From CAZHFA01 sp964534945 (GTDB lineage: Bacteria > Bdellovibrionota_C > UBA2361 > CAKMMH01), in contig CAZHSB010000019.1 of NCBI GenBank assembly GCA_964534945.1, positions 1 to 29,918 on the forward strand: 29,918 nucleotides of DNA. Reading direction: 5' to 3'. Shown here piece after piece: positions 1 through 7,646 of the stretch. Position 1 is the stretch's first letter; each line of letters opens with the position of its first letter. Under the pieces are notes generated by a model. It was given only the letters and a program-made list of their open reading frames with translations, did no database searches and was not told the DNA's origin. The position numbers were made by a program, and so were the translations under genes.

Positions 1-115
1 AGGGTTTGCGCTCATTTCATTCGCGCTTAACCCTGGGCTGGGTTGTATGGCGTTTTCAACGCAGGCGCAGTAGCACACTACGTTCATTGGCTCGCCCTTT
101 CAGGGCAACAAAAAT
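1..115. repeat. Multi-hairpin dispersed repeat, left copy (incomplete)
   Basis: This stretch is much richer in G+C than its surroundings and consists of successive short palindromes: AACCC/GGGTT at 29-44, GCGTT/AACGC at 50-62, GTAG/CTAC at 70-81 and GCCCT/AGGGC at 94-106. A diverged copy in inverted orientation lies at 29792-29918, and the two align over about 115 bases at roughly 80% identity by eye. The left copy appears to lack the outermost bases of the right copy. No open reading frame with a plausible start is evident. It resembles a REP/BIME-like dispersed element, and its presence at both edges fits an assembly broken at a high-copy repeat. Confidence 0.75.
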
Positions 116-391
116 TTTGAAAAGAATAAAAAAGGCAATGCATTAAATCGAATGATAAATTTTAGGGTAGATATATAGTCCATCAAGGTGTGAACTCCAA
201 AAAAATGATTCAAAATTATATCAACAATATTTGTAATGTTTTTTCCCAGTGAAAAGCATCTCTTTTTTAATGTATAATTTTAAATTCTAAATTAATGAAA
301 TACAAAGATTGATAGATAAATTTTTAAACAAAAACAAGTTGAATTTTATTTACTCACTATATATACATTTGGCATTAAGAATTTTGCATTA
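116..391. other. AT-rich non-coding stretch downstream of sctQ
   Basis: About 275 bases between the left repeat and the stop codon of sctQ. It is very AT-rich, and I see no open reading frame with a ribosome binding site, no RNA gene and no convincing terminator hairpin. It separates the visible T3SS genes from whatever lies to the left, so the T3SS operon may end here. Confidence 0.5.
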
Positions 392-1189
392 CTAAAGTGA
401 AGAAGTACAATGAAATATAATATTTTTATCTTCATTATCTCCAAACTCAAGGACCCCTTTTAAACAGTCCTTTCCCTCAATCCTTAAAACGGCATCTATT
501 TTTTCATCTTTATCTAAAATAATCTTATCTCCCCTTTTCATCGATAATAAAGAATCTAAACTTAAATCAATCGTGCCTATAAAAAGCTCACCCTTTATAT
601 TGGTACTTTCCTTTTGATTATCCATAAAATCCCCCCCCCTAATATCATCAATAGTTAAAATTATTTTATTATTTGCTTTCAAAAAATTACAAAAAATATT
701 TTTCTCTAAACATCCTATATTAAAAACGATATCGTTTGATGGAAAAAGTTTGTAAATATTATTAGATACTTTTGAATAATTTTTAATTTTAATTGCAACT
801 TGCTTAGTTAAAATAATCTCTTTTACCTCTTTCCCATCATCTAACATTTCCCTGCTTAATACCTCGAATTTGCTTGTTGTCGCAAAAGATAATCTCTTGT
901 CATTATATAAAAATTCTTCTTGAAAAATTGGAAATGAATTTTGAAAATCAAAAACTCTTTTTATGTTCACTCCTTGCTGATTTAATTTTATTACTGATTT
1001 ACAAACATTAATTTCATCGTCTAATGAAATCTTATCCTCAAAAACAATTGCAAAATATTGACCATCAAAATTAAAAATCATTTTTAAAGATTCTGGGTTA
1101 TATTTCTTTCTAACATTTAGAAAAGAAATTTTAGAAGAGAAAAACACGCCTAGAAAAGCGATGATATCGTCTCTTTCTTCCTTTTTCAT
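392..1189 (-). CDS. sctQ: T3SS cytoplasmic (C-ring/sorting platform) protein SctQ, SpoA-domain
   Basis: The C-terminal 65 residues (from KGELFIGTIDLSLDSLLS to the end) follow the SpoA/FliN fold pattern: a short beta strand, the 'sl..Ll.l..GD.i.LD' motif and closing strands. The same pattern is recognisable in FliN at 22812-23267. The N-terminal 180 residues are poorly conserved, as usual for SctQ. SctQ forms the cytosolic sorting platform of injectisomes. The gene follows sctJ and a small gene in a tight operon. I chose the ATG at 1189, 10 bases after the upstream stop; an in-frame ATG at 1216 would overlap the upstream gene and add nine residues. The coding strand carries a run of nine G at 631-639, and an ATG at 625 just after it could start a separate C-terminal protein. 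The name is inferred from the domain plus the adjacent sctJ; confidence is moderate because the N-terminus is not recognisable. Confidence 0.7.
   Translation of the reverse strand: MKKEERDDIIAFLGVFFSSKISFLNVRKKYNPESLKMIFNFDGQYFAIVFEDKISLDDEINVCKSVIKLNQQGVNIKRVFDFQNSFPIFQEEFLYNDKRLSFATTSKFEVLSREMLDDGKEVKEIILTKQVAIKIKNYSKVSNNIYKLFPSNDIVFNIGCLEKNIFCNFLKANNKIILTIDDIRGGDFMDNQKESTNIKGELFIGTIDLSLDSLLSMKRGDKIILDKDEKIDAVLRIEGKDCLKGVLEFGDNEDKNIIFHCTSSL
623..639 (-). promoter_or_regulatory. Poly-G tract and putative internal translation start for SctQ-C
   Basis: On the coding strand nine consecutive G (631-639) are followed by ATTTT and an in-frame ATG (623-625). A G run at this spacing can pair with the CCUCC anti-Shine-Dalgarno sequence (one G-U wobble). 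Translation from this ATG would give a 77-residue protein ending at 392 and containing only the SpoA domain. Separately made C-terminal SctQ fragments are known from Yersinia, Salmonella and Shigella injectisomes. The internal start is inferred here, not demonstrated. Confidence 0.5.
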
Positions 1190-1199
1190 ATATCCAAAA

Positions 1200-1391
1200 T
1201 CAATCTTTGCTTTCATAAGATATTTTTGTATCAATTATCATTTGTCTTTTAAAAGATTCTGGTAATGTCACAAAATCTTTTAAAAAACTTTGTATTTTTT
1301 CCGCATCTTGTTTTTCATATAACAATTCAAAATCTTTCATTTCAGAAATAAACATTAATAATGCTTGTTTATAAATCCAACTAGACTTCAT
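1200..1391 (-). CDS. Small unknown protein in the sctK position of the T3SS operon
   Basis: A 63-residue protein whose ATG overlaps the sctJ stop codon as ATGA, indicating translational coupling. It ends 10 bases before the chosen sctQ start. It is predicted helical, with no membrane segment or signal peptide and no motif I recognise. In many injectisome operons sctJ is followed by sctK (a SctQ/SctL-associated cytosolic protein), so a very short SctK-like adaptor or a chaperone is possible. Normal SctK is about 200 residues, so length argues against a straightforward call. The tight packing on both sides is the main evidence that it is a real gene. Confidence 0.6.
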   Translation of the reverse strand: MKSSWIYKQALLMFISEMKDFELLYEKQDAEKIQSFLKDFVTLPESFKRQMIIDTKISYESKD

Positions 1392-2185
1392 TTGCTAATC
1401 ATTGAAATTGTTTTTACTAAATTTAATTTTCTACTATTAATTTTTTTCCTACATAAAACCACAAGAAAAAAACAAGCTACCACCCCGACCAAAGAATATA
1501 AATATTTTTGTATCCCCTTTAAAAAAGAAACAAAAGAAAAACTGCTTGAAAAATCTTCTTGAGTATTATTATCAAATTCAGATGAAATAATTAAATTACT
1601 TTCTGCATCTTTTGAATGTGACATTTTAATTCTTGAAATTACTATTGAAACATCTTCTTTCTTTATTCCCGATGCGCCACTTATAATCGATTTTATCTGT
1701 GATTCATTAAAAATCTCATCTTCATTTACAACCATCAAAACCCCTGCAGAATTTTTATTTTCATTTTCTTTCCTTAATCCTAAAAGATCATCTTTTTTTA
1801 CATTTAAATGAACTCTCGCATCAAATACTCCATTTAATGTCAATAATGTTTTCTCTAATTCTGCAGATAATGCTCTTTCATAATAAAAATCTTTTTCTTT
1901 ATTAGAACCAAGAAGTGATGAGCCCTCCTTTTTAATTGTACTTGTATCTTTTAAAAGTCTTTTTGAATCAAGAAGTAAAATGGCTTTCACAAAATCTTTC
2001 TTTTCTACATTTAATGTCCATTTTAAATCAGTTTGTAAAATTTTCTCTCCCTCTATTCCCTCACTATTTAATATTCCAATCAATCTATTGGCCTCAATCT
2101 CCGTTAAATTATGCAAAAGCGATTCTTCGCATGCCGAAAAAAACAATAAAAAACAGAAAAAAATTTTTCTTAAATTATTCTTCAT
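1388..2185 (-). CDS. sctJ: T3SS inner-membrane ring lipoprotein SctJ (YscJ/PrgK family)
   Basis: The 265-residue product has a lipoprotein signal peptide with lipobox FSAC (Cys19), then the first ring-building domain with 'LTEIEANRLIGILNSEGIEGEK' (residues 27-48), typical of SctJ/FliF. The second domain contains 'ELEKTLLTLNGVFDARVHL' (about 109-127), 'SAGVLMVV' and 'IKSIISGASGIKKEDVSIVI' (about 164-183). A single C-terminal membrane segment (about 228-245) precedes a basic tail. Lipidation, the single C-terminal helix and the 265-residue length separate it from flagellar FliF, which is about twice as long with an N-terminal helix. It forms the inner ring of the injectisome basal body. Its start overlaps the end of the sigma factor gene by 11 bases and its stop overlaps the next gene. 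Confidence 0.88.
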   Translation of the reverse strand: MKNNLRKIFFCFLLFFSACEESLLHNLTEIEANRLIGILNSEGIEGEKILQTDLKWTLNVEKKDFVKAILLLDSKRLLKDTSTIKKEGSSLLGSNKEKDFYYERALSAELEKTLLTLNGVFDARVHLNVKKDDLLGLRKENENKNSAGVLMVVNEDEIFNESQIKSIISGASGIKKEDVSIVISRIKMSHSKDAESNLIISSEFDNNTQEDFSSSFSFVSFLKGIQKYLYSLVGVVACFFLVVLCRKKINSRKLNLVKTISMISK

Positions 2186-2852
2186 GTAATATTACCTCCA
2201 ATTTTTCTATTGCTTTTGCATGTAATCTCGCAATCCAAGATTTTGAATGTTGTTTAAGTATTTTCGATATCTCTAAAAAGGTTTTATCTTTAAAATAATA
2301 TTGCTCTATGATTAGCTTTTCTTTGGGAGGCAATTTCTTTATAGCTTCATGTAATCGTCTATATTGTTCTTTGGCAAGTAGCGCATTCTCAGGAATTTCT
2401 TCTTCTTTAGCAACTTTAGAATTTATCGCCTCATCTGCATTACCTAATTTAAAAACCAATGCACCTTTTGAAACTAAATCAAAGATTTTTGCTATTTTTT
2501 CGTCTTCTTTGTCTTCTTTTCTAATATTTAAAACATTCCCATCTAATGACGCTACTGCCGAATAACATTTTACAAGCTTATGGTATCTATCATTAACATG
2601 AGTATTTTTCCTTAATGTATCAATTATGGCCCCACGCACTCTGTAAAAAGCAAAAGCTTTAAATGGCACTCCACAATTATCCCCTTTATACCTCATTGCA
2701 GCATCTAACAATCCTATATATGCTGATGATTTCGCCTCCTGATAAGAATTATTATCTAAGTGCATTTTTGCAGTAAGCTTCCTTGCGATTTCTTCTGCAA
2801 AATCAATATATTTTTCTACAAGCTGATTTGTACTTAAAGATGCTTCCGTCAT
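2175..2852 (-). CDS. Sigma-28 (FliA)-family RNA polymerase sigma factor heading a T3SS operon
   Basis: A 225-residue sigma factor of the sigma-28/FliA class. Region 2 is clear around residues 40-82 ('AYIGLLDAAMRYKGDN', then 'FKAFAFYRVRGAIIDTLRK'). Region 4 runs from about 168 to 222 with 'LPPKEKLIIEQYYF' and the helix-turn-helix 'TFLEISKILKQHSKSWIARL'. Region 3 is weakly conserved. The gene is first in an overlapping operon with sctJ, the small gene and sctQ, so it may direct transcription of T3SS genes, or it may be the cell's FliA; no other sigma factor is in the window. No clear promoter was found in front of it, though ATACGATAA at about 2877-2885 (minus strand) loosely resembles a sigma-28 -10 element and could mean autoregulation. 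Confidence 0.82.
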   Translation of the reverse strand: MTEASLSTNQLVEKYIDFAEEIARKLTAKMHLDNNSYQEAKSSAYIGLLDAAMRYKGDNCGVPFKAFAFYRVRGAIIDTLRKNTHVNDRYHKLVKCYSAVASLDGNVLNIRKEDKEDEKIAKIFDLVSKGALVFKLGNADEAINSKVAKEEEIPENALLAKEQYRRLHEAIKKLPPKEKLIIEQYYFKDKTFLEISKILKQHSKSWIARLHAKAIEKLEVILHEE

Positions 2853-2980
2853 AATTCTTGTGTCATTTTTTAATTTTTATCGTATTATTTCATTTCCACA
2901 CAACATCGTCCTAAAATAATATCGAAAATAAATATAAAAAGTTTCCTAAAACAGATAAAATTATAAAAAATTTTACTACG

Positions 2981-3008
2981 TTGAAAAAATACAGGTTTTG
3001 TATATAAT
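2981..3008 (+). promoter_or_regulatory. Sigma-70-type promoter of glnS
   Basis: A -35 box TTGAAA (2981-2986) and a perfect -10 box TATAAT (3003-3008) are separated by 16 bases, about 34 bases before the glnS start codon. An AAGGAA ribosome binding site lies between. The region also separates glnS from the divergent sigma factor operon. Confidence 0.6.
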
Positions 3009-3041
3009 TTTAAAGGTTATCTATTTAAAAAAAAGGAAAAA

Positions 3042-4706
3042 ATGGAAGAAAATACAAGAAAAGTCTCAAATTTTATTAAAGATATTATTGAAGATGACCT
3101 AGAAACAGGAAAACATACAAAAATCATTACAAGATTTCCCCCCGAACCCAATGGTTATCTTCATCTTGGGCACGCAAAATCAATCTGCTTAAATTTCGGC
3201 ATAGCAAAAACTTATAATGGTCAATGCAATTTAAGATTCGATGATACAAATCCAGTAAAAGAAGATATGGAATATATTAATTCTATAAAAGAAGATATTA
3301 AATGGCTTGGATTTTCTTGGGATAACGAGTTTTACGCATCTGATTATTATGAACAATTATATGCTTGGGCAGAAGAATTAATTCAAAAAGGCTTGGCATA
3401 TGTTTGTAGTTTAACCCCAGATCAAGTAAGAGAATATAGAGGGACGTTTACAACTCCTGGAAAACCAAGCCCAGATAGAGATAGAAGTATTGAAGAAAAT
3501 TTAGATCTTTTTAGAAGAATGCGCGCAGGAGAATTTGAAGATGGAAAGTATACACTTCGCGCTAAAATTGATATGAGTTCTCCAAATATAAATTTAAGAG
3601 ATCCTGCCATCTATAGGATAAAACATGCTCATCACCCAAGAACAGGCGATGATTGGTGCATCTATCCAATGTATGATTTCACACATGGAGAATCCGATGC
3701 AATTGAACATATCACTCACTCTATTTGCACATTAGAGTTTGAAGATCATAGGCCACTTTATAATTGGTTCGTTGAACATTTGAGTGTTCCATCTAAACCA
3801 AGGCAAATTGAGTTTGCAAGATTAAATCTTACTTTCACTGTCATGAGTAAAAGATATTTATTGTCTCTTGTAAAAAATGGCATAGTCTCAGGTTGGGACG
3901 ATCCAAGAATGCCTACAATATCAGGAATTAGAAGAAGAGGATTTCCAGCAAAGGCAATAAGAAATTTTTGTGAACTTATTGGCGTTTCAAAGGCAGATAG
4001 CACAGTTGATTATGAACTACTAGAGCACTGTATTCGAGATATATTAAATAAAGAATCACAAAGAAAAATGGCAGTGCTAGATCCTATAAAACTTATTATT
4101 GAGAATTATCCTGATGATCTTATAGAAGATATCGAAGCTGATAATAATCCTGAAGATCCAAGTGCAGGCACAAGATTTGTAAAATTTTCAAAAGAACTTT
4201 ATATAGAAAGAGAAGATTTTGAAGAAAATCCTCCCAAAAAATGGTTTAGATTAGCTATAGGAAAAGAAGTACGACTAAAACATAGCTATTATGTAACGTG
4301 TAAAAGCGTTGTTAAAGATGAAAACGGAAATATCACAAGTGTTATTTGTACATATGATCCAGAAACTAAAGGAGGTTCATCTCCAGATGGAAGAAAAGTT
4401 AAAGGAACCATTCATTGGGTTTCAATAAAATTTGCTCTTAATGCTACAATAAATCTTTATGAACATTTATTTGTAAAAGAAAATCCTTATGATGTTCCTG
4501 AAGGACAAGATTTTACATCGAATTTTAATGAGCATTCTCTAACTATACTAAAAAATGTAAAAGTTGAAGAGTCTTTAGCTAATGCAAAACCATTAGATAC
4601 TTTTCAATTTTTAAGAAAAGGCTACTATTGTTTAGATCTTGATTCTACAAAAGATAACCTAATTTTTAATAGGACTGTGTCTTTAAAAGATTCATTTTCA
4701 AAATGA
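3042..4706 (+). CDS. glnS: Glutaminyl-tRNA synthetase
   Basis: Class I aminoacyl-tRNA synthetase that charges tRNA-Gln with glutamine in the cytoplasm. The product is 554 residues, matching the Escherichia coli enzyme. It begins the catalytic core with 'RFPPEPNGYLHLGHAKSICL' (31-50), where HLGH is the HIGH signature, and has the second signature as VMSKR (267-271). The segment 'DDPRMPTISGIRRRGF' and the C-terminal anticodon-binding barrels with 'GTIHWVS' are those of GlnS rather than GluRS. A directly charging GlnS implies the organism does not rely solely on the GatCAB transamidation route. The gene is monocistronic with its own promoter, and converges on nrdR with only 12 bases between the stops. 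Confidence 0.96.
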   Translation: MEENTRKVSNFIKDIIEDDLETGKHTKIITRFPPEPNGYLHLGHAKSICLNFGIAKTYNGQCNLRFDDTNPVKEDMEYINSIKEDIKWLGFSWDNEFYASDYYEQLYAWAEELIQKGLAYVCSLTPDQVREYRGTFTTPGKPSPDRDRSIEENLDLFRRMRAGEFEDGKYTLRAKIDMSSPNINLRDPAIYRIKHAHHPRTGDDWCIYPMYDFTHGESDAIEHITHSICTLEFEDHRPLYNWFVEHLSVPSKPRQIEFARLNLTFTVMSKRYLLSLVKNGIVSGWDDPRMPTISGIRRRGFPAKAIRNFCELIGVSKADSTVDYELLEHCIRDILNKESQRKMAVLDPIKLIIENYPDDLIEDIEADNNPEDPSAGTRFVKFSKELYIEREDFEENPPKKWFRLAIGKEVRLKHSYYVTCKSVVKDENGNITSVICTYDPETKGGSSPDGRKVKGTIHWVSIKFALNATINLYEHLFVKENPYDVPEGQDFTSNFNEHSLTILKNVKVEESLANAKPLDTFQFLRKGYYCLDLDSTKDNLIFNRTVSLKDSFSK

Positions 4707-4718
4707 TAAGGATCTAGG

Positions 4719-5174
4719 CTACTTATTTTTTCTAGTTACTTTAACAAGTTCATCTATGAATTGTGTTACATCGGAAAATTCGCGGTAGACAGAAAGGAAC
4801 CGAACGTAAGCTACTTTATCTATAAGTTTTAATTCGTTTATAACTAAATTTCCGATTTCTCCACTTGGAATTTCTTTTGAGAAATTAGCATAAAGAGAAT
4901 TTTCAATACGTTCTATCATTTCATCGATTTGTTCGACACTTACAGGACGTTTTCTGCATGCAATTAAAATCCCAGAACGCAATTTTTCCCTATCAAAAAC
5001 TTCTCTTCTAGAATCTTTTTTGACAACCATTGGAAGCGTTTTTTCGATCTTCTCATAAGTTGTAAATCTGAACTCACAATCTTGGCACACTCGTCTTCTT
5101 CTAATGGCATCATCACCATCACTTCTCGAGTCAATAACAGAAAGCCTTTCTGAACCACACTTAAAACATTTCAT
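4719..5174 (-). CDS. nrdR: Transcriptional repressor NrdR
   Basis: A 151-residue regulator of ribonucleotide reductase genes. The N-terminal zinc ribbon has Cys3/Cys6 and Cys30/Cys33 with the typical 'IDSR' and 'IRRRRVC' segments. The ATP-cone domain follows from about 46 to 136 ('VVKKDSRREVFDREKL', 'VAYVRFLSVYREF'). NrdR senses ATP/dATP and represses nrd operons; none is present in this window. The gene starts 30 bases after glyA, so the two are probably cotranscribed and linked through nucleotide synthesis. Confidence 0.96.
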   Translation of the reverse strand: MKCFKCGSERLSVIDSRSDGDDAIRRRRVCQDCEFRFTTYEKIEKTLPMVVKKDSRREVFDREKLRSGILIACRKRPVSVEQIDEMIERIENSLYANFSKEIPSGEIGNLVINELKLIDKVAYVRFLSVYREFSDVTQFIDELVKVTRKNK

Positions 5175-5204
5175 AAATTTAAAAGTTTTTATTTTTTATT
5201 AATT

Positions 5205-6470
5205 TTAATTCTTTGCAATTTTATAATCATATAAAGGATACAATCTTGCAAAACTTCTAACTTCCTCTCTAATGCCACTTATATCTCTGCCCTCTTTAGC
5301 CTCCATCAATGCTCTATTTATAAGCTGCGCTACTTTCATCATTTGATTTTCCCTCATTCCACGCGTCGTCAATGCAGGTGTTCCAATTCTAAGTCCACTA
5401 CACACCGTTGGAGGAGTCGGGTCATAAGGAATTGTATTTTTATTTGCCGTTATTCCAACCGCATCAAGCCAATCTTGGGCGTCTTTTCCACTAATCCCCT
5501 TTGTCCTAAGATCTATGATAAACACATGAGAATCCGTTCCTCCCGAAACAATTTTATAGCCATCTTTTTGAAGATTATCTGCCAAAGCCCTTGCATTTTT
5601 TACAATTTGAATTCCATACTGTTTAAACTCATCTGACATCGCTTCTTTAAATGCAATTGCCTTTGCCGCAATTGTATGCATATGCGGACCACCTTGAATT
5701 CCTGGAAAAACAGACTTGTTAAGAATATTTCCATATTCTTTTTTAGCTAAAATCAAACCCGAACGAGGCCCTCTTAATGTTTTATGCGTAGTCGTTGTTA
5801 CGACATCACAATATGGAAACGGTGATGGGTACGCTCCTGCAACAATAATCCCCGCATAATGAGCAATATCAGCAAACAAAATTGCCCCAACTTCATCCGC
5901 AATTTCTCTAAATTTTTTAAAATCAATAACTCTAGAATAAGCTGATGCTCCACACAAAATTAGCTTTGGTTTATTTTCAAGTGCTAATTTTCTTACCTCA
6001 TCATAATCTATAAGTCCTGTATCTTCATTTACGCCATACGGAACTACATGATAATAACGACCAGAAAGATTCACTTTTAAGCCATGACTTAAATGTCCAC
6101 CATGATCCAATTTCATTCCCATGAAAACATCATTTGGCTCTAAAAAAGCATTAAAAACTTCCGCGTTAGCCTGCGCTCCAGAATGAGGTTGAACATTTGC
6201 AAACTCTGCATTGAATAATTCTTTAGCTCTATCAATGGCAAGTTGCTCAATTTTATCCATAAACTCGCAACCACCATAATATCTTTTTTGTGGAAGCCCC
6301 TCGGCATATTTATTTGTTAGAATACTTCCACACGCCTCTAAAATAGCATCATCTACAAAATTCTCACTTGGAATTAACTCTAATCCCTCTTCTTGTCTTA
6401 TAGTTTCTTTCTGTATAAGATCGTAAATTTCTGGATCAACTTCTTGTAAATGTGTTTGACGCGTTGCCAT
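5205..6470 (-). CDS. glyA: Serine hydroxymethyltransferase
   Basis: PLP-dependent enzyme interconverting serine and glycine with transfer of a one-carbon unit to tetrahydrofolate, the main source of methylene-THF for thymidylate and purines. The product is 421 residues, normal for bacterial GlyA. The PLP lysine is Lys230 in 'VVTTTTHKTLRGPRSG', and the cofactor-contacting Asp201 and His204 are in 'FADIAHYAG'. The N-terminus 'GLELIPSENF' and 'KYAEGLPQKRYYGG' are classic. The gene lies between acpP, whose transcript ends at a hairpin in the 118-base gap, and nrdR. Confidence 0.97.
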   Translation of the reverse strand: MATRQTHLQEVDPEIYDLIQKETIRQEEGLELIPSENFVDDAILEACGSILTNKYAEGLPQKRYYGGCEFMDKIEQLAIDRAKELFNAEFANVQPHSGAQANAEVFNAFLEPNDVFMGMKLDHGGHLSHGLKVNLSGRYYHVVPYGVNEDTGLIDYDEVRKLALENKPKLILCGASAYSRVIDFKKFREIADEVGAILFADIAHYAGIIVAGAYPSPFPYCDVVTTTTHKTLRGPRSGLILAKKEYGNILNKSVFPGIQGGPHMHTIAAKAIAFKEAMSDEFKQYGIQIVKNARALADNLQKDGYKIVSGGTDSHVFIIDLRTKGISGKDAQDWLDAVGITANKNTIPYDPTPPTVCSGLRIGTPALTTRGMRENQMMKVAQLINRALMEAKEGRDISGIREEVRSFARLYPLYDYKIAKN

Positions 6471-6526
6471 ATTTTTTTTATTTCCAATATTCTAATAAAA
6501 AGGCATAAAAAAATGATAAAAAATTT

Positions 6527-6559
6527 AAAACGGCTCTTGAACTTTCAAGATGCCGTTTT
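6527..6559 (-). terminator. Rho-independent terminator of acpP
   Basis: An inverted repeat with AAAACGGC...GCCGTTTT outer arms and TCTTGAA/TTCAAGA inner arms, one bulged base and a two-base loop. On the minus strand it is followed by a T-rich run. It lies 30 bases after the acpP stop and before glyA. Confidence 0.75.
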
Positions 6560-6588
6560 AAAGGTCTAAAATCCATATAAGCTAGGAT

Positions 6589-6831
6589 TTAAGCTTTTTT
6601 AGATTCGATGTAAGCTACAACGTCATCGACTTTTTGAATTTTTTCAGCTTCTTCATCTGGAATTTCAATATCATATTCTTCTTCTAAAGCCATAATCAAT
6701 TCAACAATATCTAAAGAATCCGCGCCTAAATCTTCCACAAAAGATGCTTCAGGAACTACGTCCTCAGCAGCAACACCTAATTGGTCAACAATAATTTCTT
6801 TAACACGTGATGTAATCTCTTCTGATGCCAT
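6589..6831 (-). CDS. acpP: Acyl carrier protein
   Basis: An 80-residue acidic carrier protein of type II fatty acid synthesis. The phosphopantetheine attachment serine is Ser39 in 'LGADSLDIVELIMALEEEY', followed by 'IPDEEAEKI' and a C-terminal helix ending in basic residues. The start at 6831 (MASEEI) is preferred over the ATG at 6858 because AGGAG lies about 10 bases upstream and the resulting length is that of AcpP. It is isolated from other fatty acid synthesis genes, with a 350-base non-coding region upstream and a strong terminator downstream. Confidence 0.95.
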   Translation of the reverse strand: MASEEITSRVKEIIVDQLGVAAEDVVPEASFVEDLGADSLDIVELIMALEEEYDIEIPDEEAEKIQKVDDVVAYIESKKA

Positions 6832-7181
6832 CTTTATTTTATCTCCTAATATAAACATCTTTCAAAAATAAAAAAATTAATACCCAGACTGCTAAATCGA
6901 AACATTTAGTGGTTCAAATATTTAATGATAATGAAAAATGTTTTTGTTATAAAAACTTACATTTCTTATGAAAACACATTCTCTATATTCTAAAAAAACT
7001 TTTACTATTTTTAAATAGAAAACACCTTCTTACAAAATGTAAAAACACTTGAAAGAGGATAAATTTATGAGGCATTTATTGCAATTACCTAGAGATATAA
7101 ATTATTGCATTAATTTAAAAAAGCAAATATAACTATCTGTTTTTACTAAATAAAGCCAATCATTTCTATAGAATGTTCGTT
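6832..7181. other. Non-coding region upstream of acpP
   Basis: This 350-base interval should hold the acpP promoter and leader, but I cannot single out a convincing -35/-10 pair. A small palindrome with arms CTAAAT/ATTTAG (6894-6911) lies about 65 bases before the acpP start, and a palindrome TTACA-AAA-TGTAA lies at 7031-7043. A 21-codon open frame on the plus strand (7067-7132) has an AGAGG eight bases upstream, but nothing else supports it. A palindrome TATAGAA/TTCTATA (7167-7186) overlaps the groES-like stop codon. Confidence 0.4.
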
Positions 7182-7559
7182 CTATACAAGCTCAATTTCA
7201 TCAATGATAGCTAAAACATCTTTTGTTTCTACAATTCTCAATAGATCATTCCATGGAACTTGTATTCCTACCCCTTTAGGTATCAAGACAACAGAGTGAA
7301 GAGGAACTCCGCTTATGTTTTCTTCAGTGTCGGTATCTTTATCAAGAGCGCTTGCGACTTCTATAACTTCAGCTAACAAACTATCTTGCATTTTTTCTTT
7401 ACTTCCTTCAGGAAGATATAGCCCCCCATCTGTCATATTACTATTTTTATCTTTTATTACGCTTACAACGACTCTCATTCCAAGAGGACTAATCTTTTTT
7501 ATTTTTTTCCCCTGTCTCCAATCAGAATAGTCAAAATCTTTTCTTGTTTTATTATTCAA
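7182..7559 (-). CDS. GroES-like co-chaperonin (divergent)
   Basis: The 125-residue product matches the Cpn10/GroES fold from about residue 24: 'ISPLGMRVVVSVI', a mobile-loop segment 'TDGGLYLPEGSKEKMQDSLLAEVIEV' that parallels the GroES mobile loop, and a closing 'DVLAIID' strand. It is longer than the usual 95-100 residues owing to a basic N-terminal extension and a longer central loop ('DKDTDTEENISGV'). The start is TTG at 7559, chosen because AGGAGA lies seven bases upstream. No groEL is adjacent, unlike the usual groESL operon, so it may be a standalone or second co-chaperonin. Confidence 0.8.
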   Translation of the reverse strand: MNNKTRKDFDYSDWRQGKKIKKISPLGMRVVVSVIKDKNSNMTDGGLYLPEGSKEKMQDSLLAEVIEVASALDKDTDTEENISGVPLHSVVLIPKGVGIQVPWNDLLRIVETKDVLAIIDEIELV

Positions 7560-7646
7560 AACTTTCTCCTAAAAATAAAAATAAGTAATGTTACAAAAAC
7601 ATATTTTATAGTAGCATACTTAATGTTTGTTTTAAAAGGAGAAGTT

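Noticed and set aside
1388..2185. SctJ as a truncated flagellar FliF
   Set aside because: A lipobox cysteine, single C-terminal membrane helix and complete 265-residue SctJ architecture fit the injectisome protein; FliF has an N-terminal helix and is about twice as long.
3138..3143. Six-C run in glnS (and similar runs in smc and the groES-like gene) as further phase-variation tracts
   Set aside because: Runs of six are short, lie in conserved housekeeping sequence such as the RFPPEP segment, and are not comparable with the nine-base tracts.
7067..7132. A 21-codon plus-strand frame with AGAGG upstream, between acpP and the groES-like gene
   Set aside because: Too short to judge; no recognisable promoter and no residue pattern supporting a real peptide. 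Left as part of the non-coding region.
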